From CBDUZS01 sp965371785 (GTDB lineage Bacteria > Fermentibacterota > Fermentibacteria > Fermentibacterales > JCC-6), in assembly GCA_965371785.1 (NCBI GenBank), contig CBDUZS010000012.1, positions 1 to 49,502 on the forward strand: a DNA stretch of 49,502 nucleotides, written 5' to 3'. A program made the position numbers and the translations under genes. Below, piece by piece: positions 1 through 7,277 of the stretch (position 1 is its first letter; each line of letters begins with the position of its first letter). A model generated the notes under the pieces. It saw only the letters and a program-made list of their open reading frames with translations, was not told the DNA's origin and made no database searches.

Positions 1-21
1 GCTTCGGCGCCGCCCTTTTGC

Positions 22-54
22 GAAGAGGGACGTTGTTAAGTTATTTAAGTAACT
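22..54 (+). repeat. Left inverted repeat of the Y1 element
   Basis: This 33-bp sequence is the exact reverse complement of 1122-1154. It contains an internal stem-loop: AAGTTA (38-43), a six-base loop, and TAACTT (50-55). The transposase stop codon (41-43) lies inside it. Confidence 0.9.
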
Positions 55-1060
55 TTTGTAAAACTACTCTCAGTTGCGGGAATTCCTTGAACAGAATCGT
101 ACGGACACGCTTCTCGGCCTGAGATATTGCGGAAATAGACAGACCAAGAAATTCAGCTATCTCTCTCAGCCTGTACTTACAGATATGTATTGCCGCCCAT
201 ATGAAGAGACTTCTTACCCTGGAAACATTTTCTGTCCTGACCCCTCCCTCTAGTTCGTCGGTATGAATTCCATACTCCTGAGAGATTACATCTGCGAGAA
301 CCATCAGAGACAATTGTTCTCGGTTCAGTGTTGTCAGCTCGGGTGAATTCCCCGTATTGAGCTTCTTGAGAATGTTTTCAACAAAGGAACGATCCCCTGT
401 TATTCCCTCTCCTGAACCCCAGGATTCTCTTCCTTTGCCTTCCTTTTCAAACACCCATTCTTCAGCCCTTTGCACAAGGACACCGTCGCAGATATCTTCC
501 TCATTCGTTTCTTCTTCGTTCAGGAATGAGTACAGGTTTTTCCTTGCTTCGGTGATGTCGCTCCCGAATTGAGAGAGTACGAATTCACTGTTTTGCCACC
601 CGCGTTTTCTATTTCCGATAAGAGTTGAATATCCAGTCCATTCATAACTTGCAAGTTCCTCTAACGACTCAATGATCCGAGCTTTGATGGGATTGAGCAG
701 TATGTATCTTACCACGTTGAGAAGGCTGAAGTCCTCTTGAACAAGCCTTGATTTGTACCTGTTCTGGAAAAGGTGCCCTATTCGATCATGTCTGCGGTTG
801 AAAGAGACTGCATACCCTGTGTTAATACTGCTCATTATTCTCGGCAACCTGAAAGTGCCAGTGCGAACAAGAAGGTGGTAGTGGTTAGGCATCAGAGCCC
901 ATGCATACACCGTTGCATCAAGAGATGCAACAGCTTTACATATTCTTGCCAGAAGGTCTTCCCTGTCTTCGGGGCAAAGAAATATCCGACGCTTCTCTAT
1001 GCCTCGCGTCATCACATGGTGAACTGCACCCTCAAAATCAAGCCTGACATGTCTACTCAT
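41..1060 (-). CDS. Y1 (IS200/RAYT-type) transposase with DnaA-like C-terminal HTH
   Basis: This 339-residue protein is a REP-associated tyrosine transposase-like HUH nuclease. Residues 1-150 carry the family pattern: a VHHVMTRG-type strand near residue 15, the metal-binding HxH in MPNHYHLLV (about 57-65), and VRYILLNPIKA followed by the Y-W-T-G-Y block that ends the domain. Such enzymes nick single-stranded DNA at hairpins through a tyrosine. Residues about 245-335 look like DnaA domain IV (VISQEYGIHTDEL, then a helix-turn-helix), as known for a subset of COG1943 proteins. The linker is charged and of low complexity. The stop codon lies within the left inverted repeat. The frame is intact, so activity is possible. 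Transposition is inferred from the family; the flanking repeats are seen directly. Confidence 0.9.
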   Translation of the reverse strand: MSRHVRLDFEGAVHHVMTRGIEKRRIFLCPEDREDLLARICKAVASLDATVYAWALMPNHYHLLVRTGTFRLPRIMSSINTGYAVSFNRRHDRIGHLFQNRYKSRLVQEDFSLLNVVRYILLNPIKARIIESLEELASYEWTGYSTLIGNRKRGWQNSEFVLSQFGSDITEARKNLYSFLNEEETNEEDICDGVLVQRAEEWVFEKEGKGRESWGSGEGITGDRSFVENILKKLNTGNSPELTTLNREQLSLMVLADVISQEYGIHTDELEGGVRTENVSRVRSLFIWAAIHICKYRLREIAEFLGLSISAISQAEKRVRTILFKEFPQLRVVLQKLLK

Positions 1061-1121
1061 AACACCACCATTGTCTACTCTTTTTGGAAAATTGCAACCC
1101 CTGTGATTGTTCGTTTATTTT

Positions 1122-1154
1122 AGTTACTTAAATAACTTAACAACGTCCCTCTTC
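1122..1154 (-). repeat. Right inverted repeat of the Y1 element
   Basis: This is an exact 33-bp reverse complement of 22-54. It lies 61 bases upstream of the transposase start codon, so it may overlap that gene's promoter. It also contains the AGTTA...TAACT stem-loop. The homology ends at 1154, a few bases before the rpsF -35 box. Confidence 0.9.
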
Positions 1155-1161
1155 TTCCGGC

Positions 1162-1190
1162 TTGACCGTGGCGGCGTGTCTGAGAATAAT
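1162..1190 (+). promoter_or_regulatory. Predicted sigma-70-type promoter of the rpsF operon
   Basis: TTGACC at 1162-1167 and AATAAT at 1185-1190 are separated by 17 bases. This is the best promoter match upstream of rpsF and would give an untranslated leader of about 140 bases. It sits just outside the right end of the mobile element. Confidence 0.6.
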
Positions 1191-1282
1191 TGCGCTGTCG
1201 TTTGCTCCCTATTCATATAGAGGAGCCTGAGTGGCTGAACGTCACCTGTCCGGAAGCGACCACGACATACTCGTCCCGTACA

Positions 1283-1329
1283 CCTCCTTCCGGCCGGTGA
1301 TAAATGCCAGCACCATTAACGGAAGGAGG
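1283..1329 (+). promoter_or_regulatory. rpsF leader hairpin sequestering the Shine-Dalgarno
   Basis: CCTCCTTCCG (1283-1292) pairs perfectly over 10 bp with CGGAAGGAGG (1320-1329), and the latter is the ribosome binding site of rpsF. Inside, GGTG (1296-1299) can pair with CACC (1311-1314). This leaves an asymmetric internal loop with unpaired GCC on the 5' side, next to a G. Known S6:S18 autoregulatory leaders of rpsF operons present a CCG in a bulge of such a hairpin. S6:S18 feedback control is inferred; the pairing is seen directly. Confidence 0.65.
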
Positions 1330-1336
1330 CTTCAGT

Positions 1337-1885
1337 TTGCGAAAATACGAAACCGCAATTATCTGGAGCACCAGTCTCTCCGAGAAGGAGCTCGAAAAGG
1401 AGCTCTCATTGGTTCAGGAGACGATCTCTGCAGAAGAAGGTACTTATCTCAAGACAGATTCATGGGGAAGACGTCAGCTTGCCTATCCCATCAAGAAGCA
1501 GACAGAGGGTGTCTACTTTTTCCTCAGGTGGGACGGTGAGGAACGGGTCACGGCAGGCATAGACAAACTTCTGAGGATCAAAGAGAGCTGCCTTCGTTAT
1601 CTTACTCTCAGGGTTGATGATTCCATGCCCGAAATCGCACCGCCACAACCTTCTGTGAGCCCCGAACCGCAAGCACCTGCTGCTGAACCGGCTCCCTCTG
1701 CACCGGAAGTCGAAGAGGAACCATCTGTTCCTGCGGTTGAAGAAACACCTTCCGCACCCGCAGAAGAAGAAGTGGCAGTGGTAGAAGCAAAAGAAGAGGA
1801 AAAGGTTCAGGTTCCCGCTGACGAAGAGGAATCAGCGCCAGCCGAGGAAGATGAACCTGCCGGTGAGGAGGAAGAAAAGCAATGA
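1337..1885 (+). CDS. rpsF: 30S ribosomal protein bS6 with long acidic tail
   Basis: bS6 binds the central domain of 16S rRNA as a heterodimer with bS18, which is encoded three genes downstream. The TTG start at 1337 is chosen because AAGGAGG (1323-1329) lies seven bases upstream and the protein then begins with the family-typical RKYET; an in-frame ATG at 1304 would place the binding site inside the gene. Residues 1-96 form the S6 ferredoxin-like fold (RKYETAI, GRRQLAYPIKKQTEGVYF). Residues about 97-182 are a Pro/Ala/Glu-rich, strongly acidic tail that probably is disordered; family members usually end near residue 100-135. The gene overlaps ssb by four bases (ATGA), implying translational coupling. 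Confidence 0.95.
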   Translation: MRKYETAIIWSTSLSEKELEKELSLVQETISAEEGTYLKTDSWGRRQLAYPIKKQTEGVYFFLRWDGEERVTAGIDKLLRIKESCLRYLTLRVDDSMPEIAPPQPSVSPEPQAPAAEPAPSAPEVEEEPSVPAVEETPSAPAEEEVAVVEAKEEEKVQVPADEEESAPAEEDEPAGEEEEKQ

Positions 1886-2328
1886 ACCTCCGTATGCCGA
1901 ATCTCAACAGGATCCTTATCACCGGAAATCTGGTAGATGATCCCAAGGGCAGTATTCTCGAGAGTGGCGTCCACCTGGCAAAGATGAGGCTCGCGAGTAA
2001 TCAGTCCTACAAGGGACGCGACGGCGAATGGCATCAGAAAACCTGTTACGTCGATGTGGTCGCATGGCGTCGTACCGCGGAACTGGCTACGGAATACCTC
2101 CGTAAAGGCAGCCCCGTGCTCGTCGAGGGGGAACTGGAATCCCGTTCCTGGCAGGCTCAGGACGGTTCTCAGAGGAGCAAGATCGAGATAGTGGCCAGGA
2201 GACTCCAGTTCCTCGAGAAACAGGGACAGGATGGATCGTCGGATGGAAAAGAGGGAACGGGGCAGCAGGCACGTCCCCCGGACAAAGAGCCCGAACCCCC
2301 TCCTGAATACGACGACATCCCATTCTGA
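1882..2328 (+). CDS. ssb: Single-stranded DNA-binding protein
   Basis: This 148-residue SSB coats single-stranded DNA during replication and repair. Residues about 6-110 form the OB fold, with LNRILITGNLVDDP at the start, RDGEWHQKTCYVDVVAW in the middle and KGSPVLVEGELESRSW towards the end. A proline/glutamate-rich linker leads to the acidic tip DDIPF, the docking peptide for replication and repair partners. The start overlaps the rpsF stop. The rpsF-ssb-rpsR order is the common bacterial arrangement, with an extra OB-fold gene inserted after it here. Confidence 0.96.
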   Translation: MNLRMPNLNRILITGNLVDDPKGSILESGVHLAKMRLASNQSYKGRDGEWHQKTCYVDVVAWRRTAELATEYLRKGSPVLVEGELESRSWQAQDGSQRSKIEIVARRLQFLEKQGQDGSSDGKEGTGQQARPPDKEPEPPPEYDDIPF

Positions 2329-2329
2329 C

Positions 2330-2689
2330 ATGGTTTTTCAGTCAAACGCAGAGCCTATGATCAACTACATCGTCTTATCTGGGACGATCGAGAGAAAGAA
2401 CGCGCTGTCAAGAACTAGCTTTGGTGGCTGGGTTCTTGAATTAAGCGTAAGAAACATGACCGAACGTCGGTCTTCCGACGATTCCGAAGTGCACGAGTCG
2501 GTCTCGATTCTGAAAGTCGAGGCCTGGAACGACCTTGCCAGGGAAATGAACGATCTCCTCGAGGTTGGATCGATGGTTCTGCTCGAGGGTCAGCTGGTAA
2601 GCAGGAAACACGAGGACAGAACAAAGGCCACACACCACAGGATGGTCGTTAAGGCCTGGAGAATACAGCCTCTGGATACAGTAGGCTGA
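2330..2689 (+). CDS. Second SSB-like OB-fold protein lacking the acidic tip
   Basis: The product is 119 residues from the ATG at 2330, one base after the ssb stop. An ATG at 2357 is an alternative; neither has a strong ribosome binding site, so reinitiation from ssb is likely. The protein reads like an SSB OB fold: NYIVLSGTIERK at the start, a central VSILKVEAWNDLAREM matching the SSB VxVVAW(R)...A segment, and VGSMVLLEGQLVSRKHED matching KGSxVxVEGxL. It lacks a flexible tail and the DDIPF-type tip, so it cannot recruit SSB partners the same way. It may be an SSB paralogue or a PriB-like factor. The OB-fold call is fairly secure and the role is unknown. Confidence 0.8.
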   Translation: MVFQSNAEPMINYIVLSGTIERKNALSRTSFGGWVLELSVRNMTERRSSDDSEVHESVSILKVEAWNDLAREMNDLLEVGSMVLLEGQLVSRKHEDRTKATHHRMVVKAWRIQPLDTVG

Positions 2690-2707
2690 AGAGACTGGAG
2701 GAAAAAG

Positions 2708-2959
2708 TTGCAGATAAGAAAGAAACGGAAGAGCACCAAGCTGGCAAAGAAGAAGAAATGCCGCTTCTGCCTCAACCCGGATACGGTGATATCCTTCAAG
2801 AACGACAAAATAATGCAGCGTTACGTCTCGGACAGAGGCAAGATCGTTGCCCGCAGGGTATCGGGCAATTGCGCACGGCATCAGAGAATGGTTGCCCGGG
2901 AGATCAAGATCGCCCGCTTCCTTGCACTCGCTCCTTACCTGCGTGAGCATTACAGATAG
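2708..2959 (+). CDS. rpsR: 30S ribosomal protein bS18 (zinc-ribbon form)
   Basis: bS18 pairs with bS6 in the small-subunit platform. The TTG start at 2708 follows a GGAGG six bases upstream. The 83-residue product has the typical basic N-terminus, then CRFC, the IVARRVSGNCARHQR core and REIKIARFLALAPY at the end. Cys18, Cys21, Cys55 and His58 form the C-x2-C...C-x2-H set of the zinc-binding S18 variant. Co-transcription with rpsF supports the feedback model for the leader hairpin. Confidence 0.96.
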   Translation: MQIRKKRKSTKLAKKKKCRFCLNPDTVISFKNDKIMQRYVSDRGKIVARRVSGNCARHQRMVAREIKIARFLALAPYLREHYR

Positions 2960-2979
2960 CAGGGCAAACAGGCACTGAC

Positions 2980-3867
2980 ATGAACCCTGCAACAGCACCT
3001 CGGAAGCGATCCGTTCGACTGGTGCTAACGGGCATACTTCTGCTCTTCCTGGGAATTCCCTTTCTGGGTTCTGCCTTCATGGCGTTCCTTCTTTCTGGCA
3101 GTCTCACCATTGGAATTCCTGCAGCCCTGACGATCCTGGCAGGCGTTTACATCACGTCGGGTTTTCAGGGTGCCCTTGTGGCTGCATGCGGAGCAGGGGT
3201 ACTTGCTGCGGGTTTCAAACGGGGCCGGAGAATCAGAGCCCTTGCAGCCACCACGGCAGCTGCAGCGGTTATAGCCGCAGTCCTTGGAAGCGGTTACGAT
3301 CCTGGCTTCATGTCCTTTTCATCTGCGGCGATGGAGCCCCTGGTTCCTCTTTACACTGCTGCCGGCTTCAGTCAGGCAGAAATCCTGCAGATGTTCGGCC
3401 TTATGGAGTACCTATCCCCTGGATTCGGGGCTCTTCAGGTCACAGGGGGTGCTATCGTGGCAACGTTCTTTTCACTCTCTCTCATGACCACGTTCAGGGG
3501 GTGGAAAGCTGATGCTGAGGATCGTTTCACGCTCGACTTCACGCTCGTCTGGATAGTCATCGGATGTCTTCTCCTCAACGTGCTGGGGTCAAAGCTGGCG
3601 ACAGGACAGCTCGATCTCGTAAGGATCGTCCGCAACGTGCTCATTTTCATGAGCCTTCCATATGGAATACTTGGAGGCGTGATCACGAGAACGTATCTGA
3701 AAGCCTTTCCCCAGATGACAATCCCGGCCGCTATAGTTCTCGTTTTCGCTCCGCCTCTTGTCATCGCTTTGCTGATACTTCTCGGCATCCTCGATGGCTG
3801 GTTCGATTTCAGACAGAGAATCGAGAAACGAATTGAAAGGAGCAGGGATGAAAATCCTTCTCATTAA
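2980..3867 (+). CDS. DUF2232 (YybS-like) integral membrane protein
   Basis: This 295-residue protein has about eight hydrophobic segments: residues roughly 13-33, 42-62, 65-80, 87-102, 150-172, 185-205, 215-235 and 243-268. It ends in a basic cytoplasmic tail. Its position between rpsR and rplI, the size, and the membrane layout match the DUF2232/YybS family, which sits at this spot in many bacteria. The fold is related to substrate-binding subunits of ECF transporters, but no substrate can be read here. The last 20 bases overlap rplI. Confidence 0.8.
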   Translation: MNPATAPRKRSVRLVLTGILLLFLGIPFLGSAFMAFLLSGSLTIGIPAALTILAGVYITSGFQGALVAACGAGVLAAGFKRGRRIRALAATTAAAAVIAAVLGSGYDPGFMSFSSAAMEPLVPLYTAAGFSQAEILQMFGLMEYLSPGFGALQVTGGAIVATFFSLSLMTTFRGWKADAEDRFTLDFTLVWIVIGCLLLNVLGSKLATGQLDLVRIVRNVLIFMSLPYGILGGVITRTYLKAFPQMTIPAAIVLVFAPPLVIALLILLGILDGWFDFRQRIEKRIERSRDENPSH

Positions 3868-4291
3868 GAATGTTGAAAACCTCGGCACTGCCGGGGATAC
3901 GGTAACCGTAGCCAACGGATATGCCCGGAACTTCCTCTTCCCGAAGAAACTGGCTGTCAAGGTTTCCCCGGGAGCCATGAAGATGGCAGATCAGTACAGA
4001 AGGAAGGCTCTCGAGAAGGAGGCACAGGCTCTCGAGGCTGCGGAGGAACTCGCAGCCAGATTGAAGGAGACCGTCTGCACCATTCTCGTCTCCGCAGACG
4101 AAAACGGTCACCTCTATGGTGGTGTTTCCGAACGGGAGATTGCACTCGAACTCGAAAAAGCAGGATTCGAACTGGACAAAAAGAATATTCTCCTTGAGGA
4201 GCACATCAAGAACCTTGGCGAGTACCAGGTTCCAGTAAGGATCCACGGAAGTATCAAGGAGAACATCACCGTCAGGATCGAGCAGGAGTAG
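3848..4291 (+). CDS. rplI: 50S ribosomal protein bL9
   Basis: bL9 binds 23S rRNA near the L1 stalk base and helps to maintain the reading frame. The ATG at 3848 has AAAGGAG five bases upstream and gives the canonical start MKILLIKNVENLG. The N-terminal domain shows GDTVTVANGYARNFLFPKKLA, a nearly invariant bL9 motif. A long connecting helix (about residues 41-75) and the C-terminal domain (LYGGVSEREIALEL) follow. The length of 147 residues is normal. It starts inside the end of the DUF2232 gene and is followed after two bases by tsaD. Confidence 0.97.
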   Translation: MKILLIKNVENLGTAGDTVTVANGYARNFLFPKKLAVKVSPGAMKMADQYRRKALEKEAQALEAAEELAARLKETVCTILVSADENGHLYGGVSEREIALELEKAGFELDKKNILLEEHIKNLGEYQVPVRIHGSIKENITVRIEQE

Positions 4292-4293
4292 CA

Positions 4294-5316
4294 TTGCGGA
4301 TTCTGGCGATCGAAACCTCCTGTGACGATTCCGCCGTTGCGCTGCTGGAGGAGGGCTGTGTAGCAGGGGAAGCCGTTACAGATCAACCCGTACACGCGGA
4401 ATTCGGGGGAGTGGTCCCGGAAATAGCTTCAAGGCTCCACCTGAGTACACTTCCCCGAATGGTCTCTTCTCTGCTGGCCTCGGCATGTATTTCCATCCAC
4501 GATGTTGATGTTTTTGCAGCAACGGCGGGACCCGGGCTGACTGGATCTCTTCTCGTAGGCCTCTCATGGGCAAAAGCTGCCGCCTGGGCTTCGGGACGCC
4601 CATTCCTCGGCATAAACCATCTTTCAGCTCATCTCCACATACATTACGGAACCGGGAGAGAGGTCGTTTTCCCCGCGGTTGCTCTTCTCGTCTCGGGCGG
4701 ACACACAAGTCTTTTTTCTATGAGTGGATGGAACGACTGCCGCCTGCTCGGCTCAACACGAGACGATGCCGCAGGAGAGGCCTTTGACAAAACCGCCAAA
4801 TTGATGGACCTTGGGTACCCGGGTGGCTCTGTGATCGACCGGATCGCCGGTGGAGGTGATCCCTTTGCAGTCGATCTGCCATCTCCCCTGGGAGATCCCT
4901 CTCTGCCTGAGTTCAGCTTCAGCGGCCTGAAGACTGCGGTGAGACTCAGGTGGGAGAAAGGCGTCGATGCCAGTGATATGGCTGCCTCCTTCCAGAGGGT
5001 TGTCGTAGACCTGCTCGTATCAAAGCTCATGTTCCAGTCGAAAAGAGTGGATGCTGCCAGTGTTCTTCTTGCGGGAGGAGTCTCTGCAAACAGTGAGCTC
5101 CGGGAGAAGTTGCGCGTTGTCTGCTCGAACAGGGGGCTCGATCTCTTTCTACCTGAAAAGAGGTACGCAACCGATAATGCGGTAATGGTTGCCAGAGCGG
5201 CCGCTGCTGTTCTCGATCGTAACCCGGATGCGTCAACGTCTGTATCCTGTAATGTTTTTTCTACCTGGAAGGGTGATAGACTTGAACCTCTGGTCGACCA
5301 TTCCGGAGGAACATGA
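4294..5316 (+). CDS. tsaD: tRNA threonylcarbamoyladenosine transferase TsaD
   Basis: TsaD transfers the threonylcarbamoyl group to A37 of ANN-decoding tRNAs, working with TsaB and TsaE, which are not in this window. The 340-residue protein starts with a TTG two bases after rplI and reads ILAIETSCDDSAVA, the ASKHA phosphate-1 motif. HAEFGGVVPEIASR follows, then NHLSAHLHIH with the metal-binding histidines, LVSGGHTSL, GEAFDKTAKLMDLGYPGG, and near the end LLAGGVSANSELR and TDNAVMVA. All family motifs are intact and the length is typical. Confidence 0.97.
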   Translation: MRILAIETSCDDSAVALLEEGCVAGEAVTDQPVHAEFGGVVPEIASRLHLSTLPRMVSSLLASACISIHDVDVFAATAGPGLTGSLLVGLSWAKAAAWASGRPFLGINHLSAHLHIHYGTGREVVFPAVALLVSGGHTSLFSMSGWNDCRLLGSTRDDAAGEAFDKTAKLMDLGYPGGSVIDRIAGGGDPFAVDLPSPLGDPSLPEFSFSGLKTAVRLRWEKGVDASDMAASFQRVVVDLLVSKLMFQSKRVDAASVLLAGGVSANSELREKLRVVCSNRGLDLFLPEKRYATDNAVMVARAAAAVLDRNPDASTSVSCNVFSTWKGDRLEPLVDHSGGT

Positions 5317-5387
5317 GCACCGTTATACTTCTCCTTTCTCTTGCGCATTCTCAGGAAGGGGCAGCGTGTCTCTGGTTCATGGTGTAG
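5313..5387 (+). CDS. Possible 24-residue micro-ORF between tsaD and acpS
   Basis: An ATG at 5313 overlaps the tsaD stop and has GGAGG (5305-5309) directly upstream, the best ribosome binding site in this junction. It encodes a 24-residue hydrophobic peptide beginning MSTVILLLSLAHS and stops at 5385-5387, inside acpS in another frame. It may couple translation of tsaD to acpS, whose GTG start lies within it, rather than make a functional peptide. No homology is claimed. Confidence 0.3.
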   Translation: MSTVILLLSLAHSQEGAACLWFMV

Positions 5388-5719
5388 ACATTGTGAACAT
5401 CTCGAGGTTCCAGGAAATTCTCGTCAGAAAGGGCTCCGGCTTTCTGGAAAGGTTATTTACCACCAGAGAGATCGGTTCCTTTGGCTCGACTTACTCCATT
5501 GCACAGCTGTTCGCAGCCAAGGAAGCGGTGCTGAAGGGGTTGGGTTCGGGCCTTTCTCGGGGAGTCGGATGGCACGACATCGAGATTCTGCCCGGTCCCG
5601 GAAACCGTCCTGAAGCGCTGCTGAGTGGAGCTGCCCTTGACCTTCTCGGAGAAAGGAATATCGCTTTGAGTCTGAGCAGTTCTGACGAAGACGCTGTGGC
5701 CCTGGCAGTGATCTCGTAA
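5366..5719 (+). CDS. acpS: Holo-[acyl-carrier-protein] synthase
   Basis: AcpS moves 4'-phosphopantetheine from CoA to apo-ACP, switching on fatty acid synthesis. A GTG start at 5366, preceded by AGGAAGGGG, gives a 117-residue protein opening with VHGVDIVNISRFQEIL, which contains the magnesium-binding Asp of the family. The second signature, FAAKEAVLKGLGSGL, carries the catalytic Glu and Lys. The length matches the roughly 120-residue norm; the frame is open much further upstream, but that extension has no family resemblance. The tsaD-acpS-nnr order fits the frequent acpS-nnr pairing. Confidence 0.93.
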   Translation: MSLVHGVDIVNISRFQEILVRKGSGFLERLFTTREIGSFGSTYSIAQLFAAKEAVLKGLGSGLSRGVGWHDIEILPGPGNRPEALLSGAALDLLGERNIALSLSSSDEDAVALAVIS

Positions 5720-5732
5720 TGGGGGGGAAAAG

Positions 5733-7277
5733 ATGATGAACTGGGTTACTCCTGATGAAATGGGTCAGTACGACAGAAAGACTATCGCTTCGGGCGTTCC
5801 CGGTGATGAACTGATGGAGCGTGCAGGTATCGCCGCGGCGGATATTGCCATGCGCATGACCTCAAGCGAGGAGGGCATTGTCAAGATCTGGGTCGGGCCG
5901 GGGAACAACGGCGGAGACGGGTTTGTCCTCGCAAGACACTTGTATGAGAATGGTTACGACACCCGGGTGATCCTTGCTGTCCAGGATGCCAGGAAACTTT
6001 CCCCCGATTGCCTGAGGAACCTGACCCGGTATCAGAAAGATGGCGGGCAGATAGTGCCGTTCGCAAAACTCGGAGAGATCTCCGGAAGGGTCTCTCTTTC
6101 CGTCGACGCTCTTCTTGGAACAGGCTTCAAGAGCAGACTCAAGAGCATCATGAAGGAATGTGCTGCCCATATTCGTGAGGAGAAAAGCCCCATTCTGGCC
6201 ATCGATTCTCCCACCGGTCTGAACGGCCTGACGGGAGAAGTCGATCCGAATACACCATACGCGGATGTTACCGTTACTTTCCAGGCTCCCAAGCTTGGTC
6301 TTCTCATTCCTCCAGGATGCGGATACACCGGAACTCTCATCGTGGCTCCCATCGGGATAGACATCCCTGAAAACGCGCTTAGAACCATTGTCGATATCGA
6401 CATGGCTCGCGATCTCCTTCCTCCGAGACCAGTAGACGCACACAAAGGCACTTTTGGCCGTGTCCTGCTCATTGGCGGATCGGAGGGTATGCCGGGAGCC
6501 CCGCAGCTCATGACCTACGGCGCGCTGAGATCAGGAATCGGTCTTGCTACGGTGCTTGTTCCCTATCCAACCGCTCCGATGGTATCTGGAAGGATTCCGG
6601 AATCCCTGTGCTACTACTTCCTTCCAGGAGACGTCACCAGCCTGCCCGATCCCGATCTCTACGACTCGGTGGTTCTGGGCCCTGGCCTGGGTACGTCTCC
6701 GGAAACCGAGAAACTGGTTCGTTTCATCCTCGAGACCTGGTCGATTCCTCTGGTTCTCGATGCAGACGGCATCAACGTTCTCAACGGTTCTTCAGCGCTC
6801 ATGTCCGCATACAAAGGCAACCTTATCCTCACTCCTCATCCCGGTGAACTCAGCCGCCTGACAGGCTGCAGCACACAGATCTCAGAGAGATTCGCTTCCG
6901 CCGAAAAGCTTGCCGCCAGCACAAAAACCGTTATCCTTCTCAAGGGCAAGCCTACAGTCGTTTTCAGCCCTGACGGCACGAGAAACATGATTACCTCGGG
7001 GAACAGCGGTCTGGCAACCGGCGGCAGTGGCGATGTTCTCGCTGGAATCGTTGGTTCTCTGCTTGCTCAGGGTCTGAACGCCCTGGATTCCGGCATCCTT
7101 GGTGCATACCTTCTCGGGCTCTCGGCCGACCTCATTGCATCTGAATCCTCTTCTCGATCCCTCCTTCCCACCGATGTCGCCATCGGTCTTGGTTCGGCCT
7201 TCATGCTCATAGATAAAGGCACTGATTACAGTATTCTTCAAATTCGTGGAAACTGGAAAGGAAAGCTCTGGAATTGA
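5733..7277 (+). CDS. nnr: Bifunctional NAD(P)H-hydrate epimerase/dehydratase
   Basis: This 514-residue enzyme repairs hydrated NAD(P)H. The N-terminal YjeF_N domain (about residues 1-215) epimerises R- to S-NAD(P)HX and shows WVGPGNNGGDGFVLARHL and the AIDSPTGLNG region. The C-terminal ribokinase-like domain (about 225-505) is the ADP-dependent dehydratase, with KGTFGRVLLIGGS, LTPHPGELSRL, and NSGLATGGSGDVLAGIVG containing the catalytic Asp. A run of seven Gs upstream serves as the ribosome binding site; ATGs at 5733 and 5736 are both possible. The last codons overlap the following HD gene by four bases. Confidence 0.95.
   Translation: MMNWVTPDEMGQYDRKTIASGVPGDELMERAGIAAADIAMRMTSSEEGIVKIWVGPGNNGGDGFVLARHLYENGYDTRVILAVQDARKLSPDCLRNLTRYQKDGGQIVPFAKLGEISGRVSLSVDALLGTGFKSRLKSIMKECAAHIREEKSPILAIDSPTGLNGLTGEVDPNTPYADVTVTFQAPKLGLLIPPGCGYTGTLIVAPIGIDIPENALRTIVDIDMARDLLPPRPVDAHKGTFGRVLLIGGSEGMPGAPQLMTYGALRSGIGLATVLVPYPTAPMVSGRIPESLCYYFLPGDVTSLPDPDLYDSVVLGPGLGTSPETEKLVRFILETWSIPLVLDADGINVLNGSSALMSAYKGNLILTPHPGELSRLTGCSTQISERFASAEKLAASTKTVILLKGKPTVVFSPDGTRNMITSGNSGLATGGSGDVLAGIVGSLLAQGLNALDSGILGAYLLGLSADLIASESSSRSLLPTDVAIGLGSAFMLIDKGTDYSILQIRGNWKGKLWN

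Larger units (their letters stand above)
22..1154. mobile_element. Y1-transposase element with 33-bp inverted ends
   Basis: The segment is bounded by a perfect 33-bp inverted repeat (22-54 and 1122-1154) and holds a single gene, a Y1 (HUH) transposase on the minus strand. Similarity of the two ends stops exactly at these limits, so they are taken as the element boundaries. No flanking direct repeat is visible, as expected for HUH enzymes, which make no target duplication. Each end contains a short stem-loop, which resembles the paired inverted REP sequences around RAYT genes more than a classical DDE insertion sequence. It lies immediately upstream of the rpsF promoter without disrupting it. 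Confidence 0.8.
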
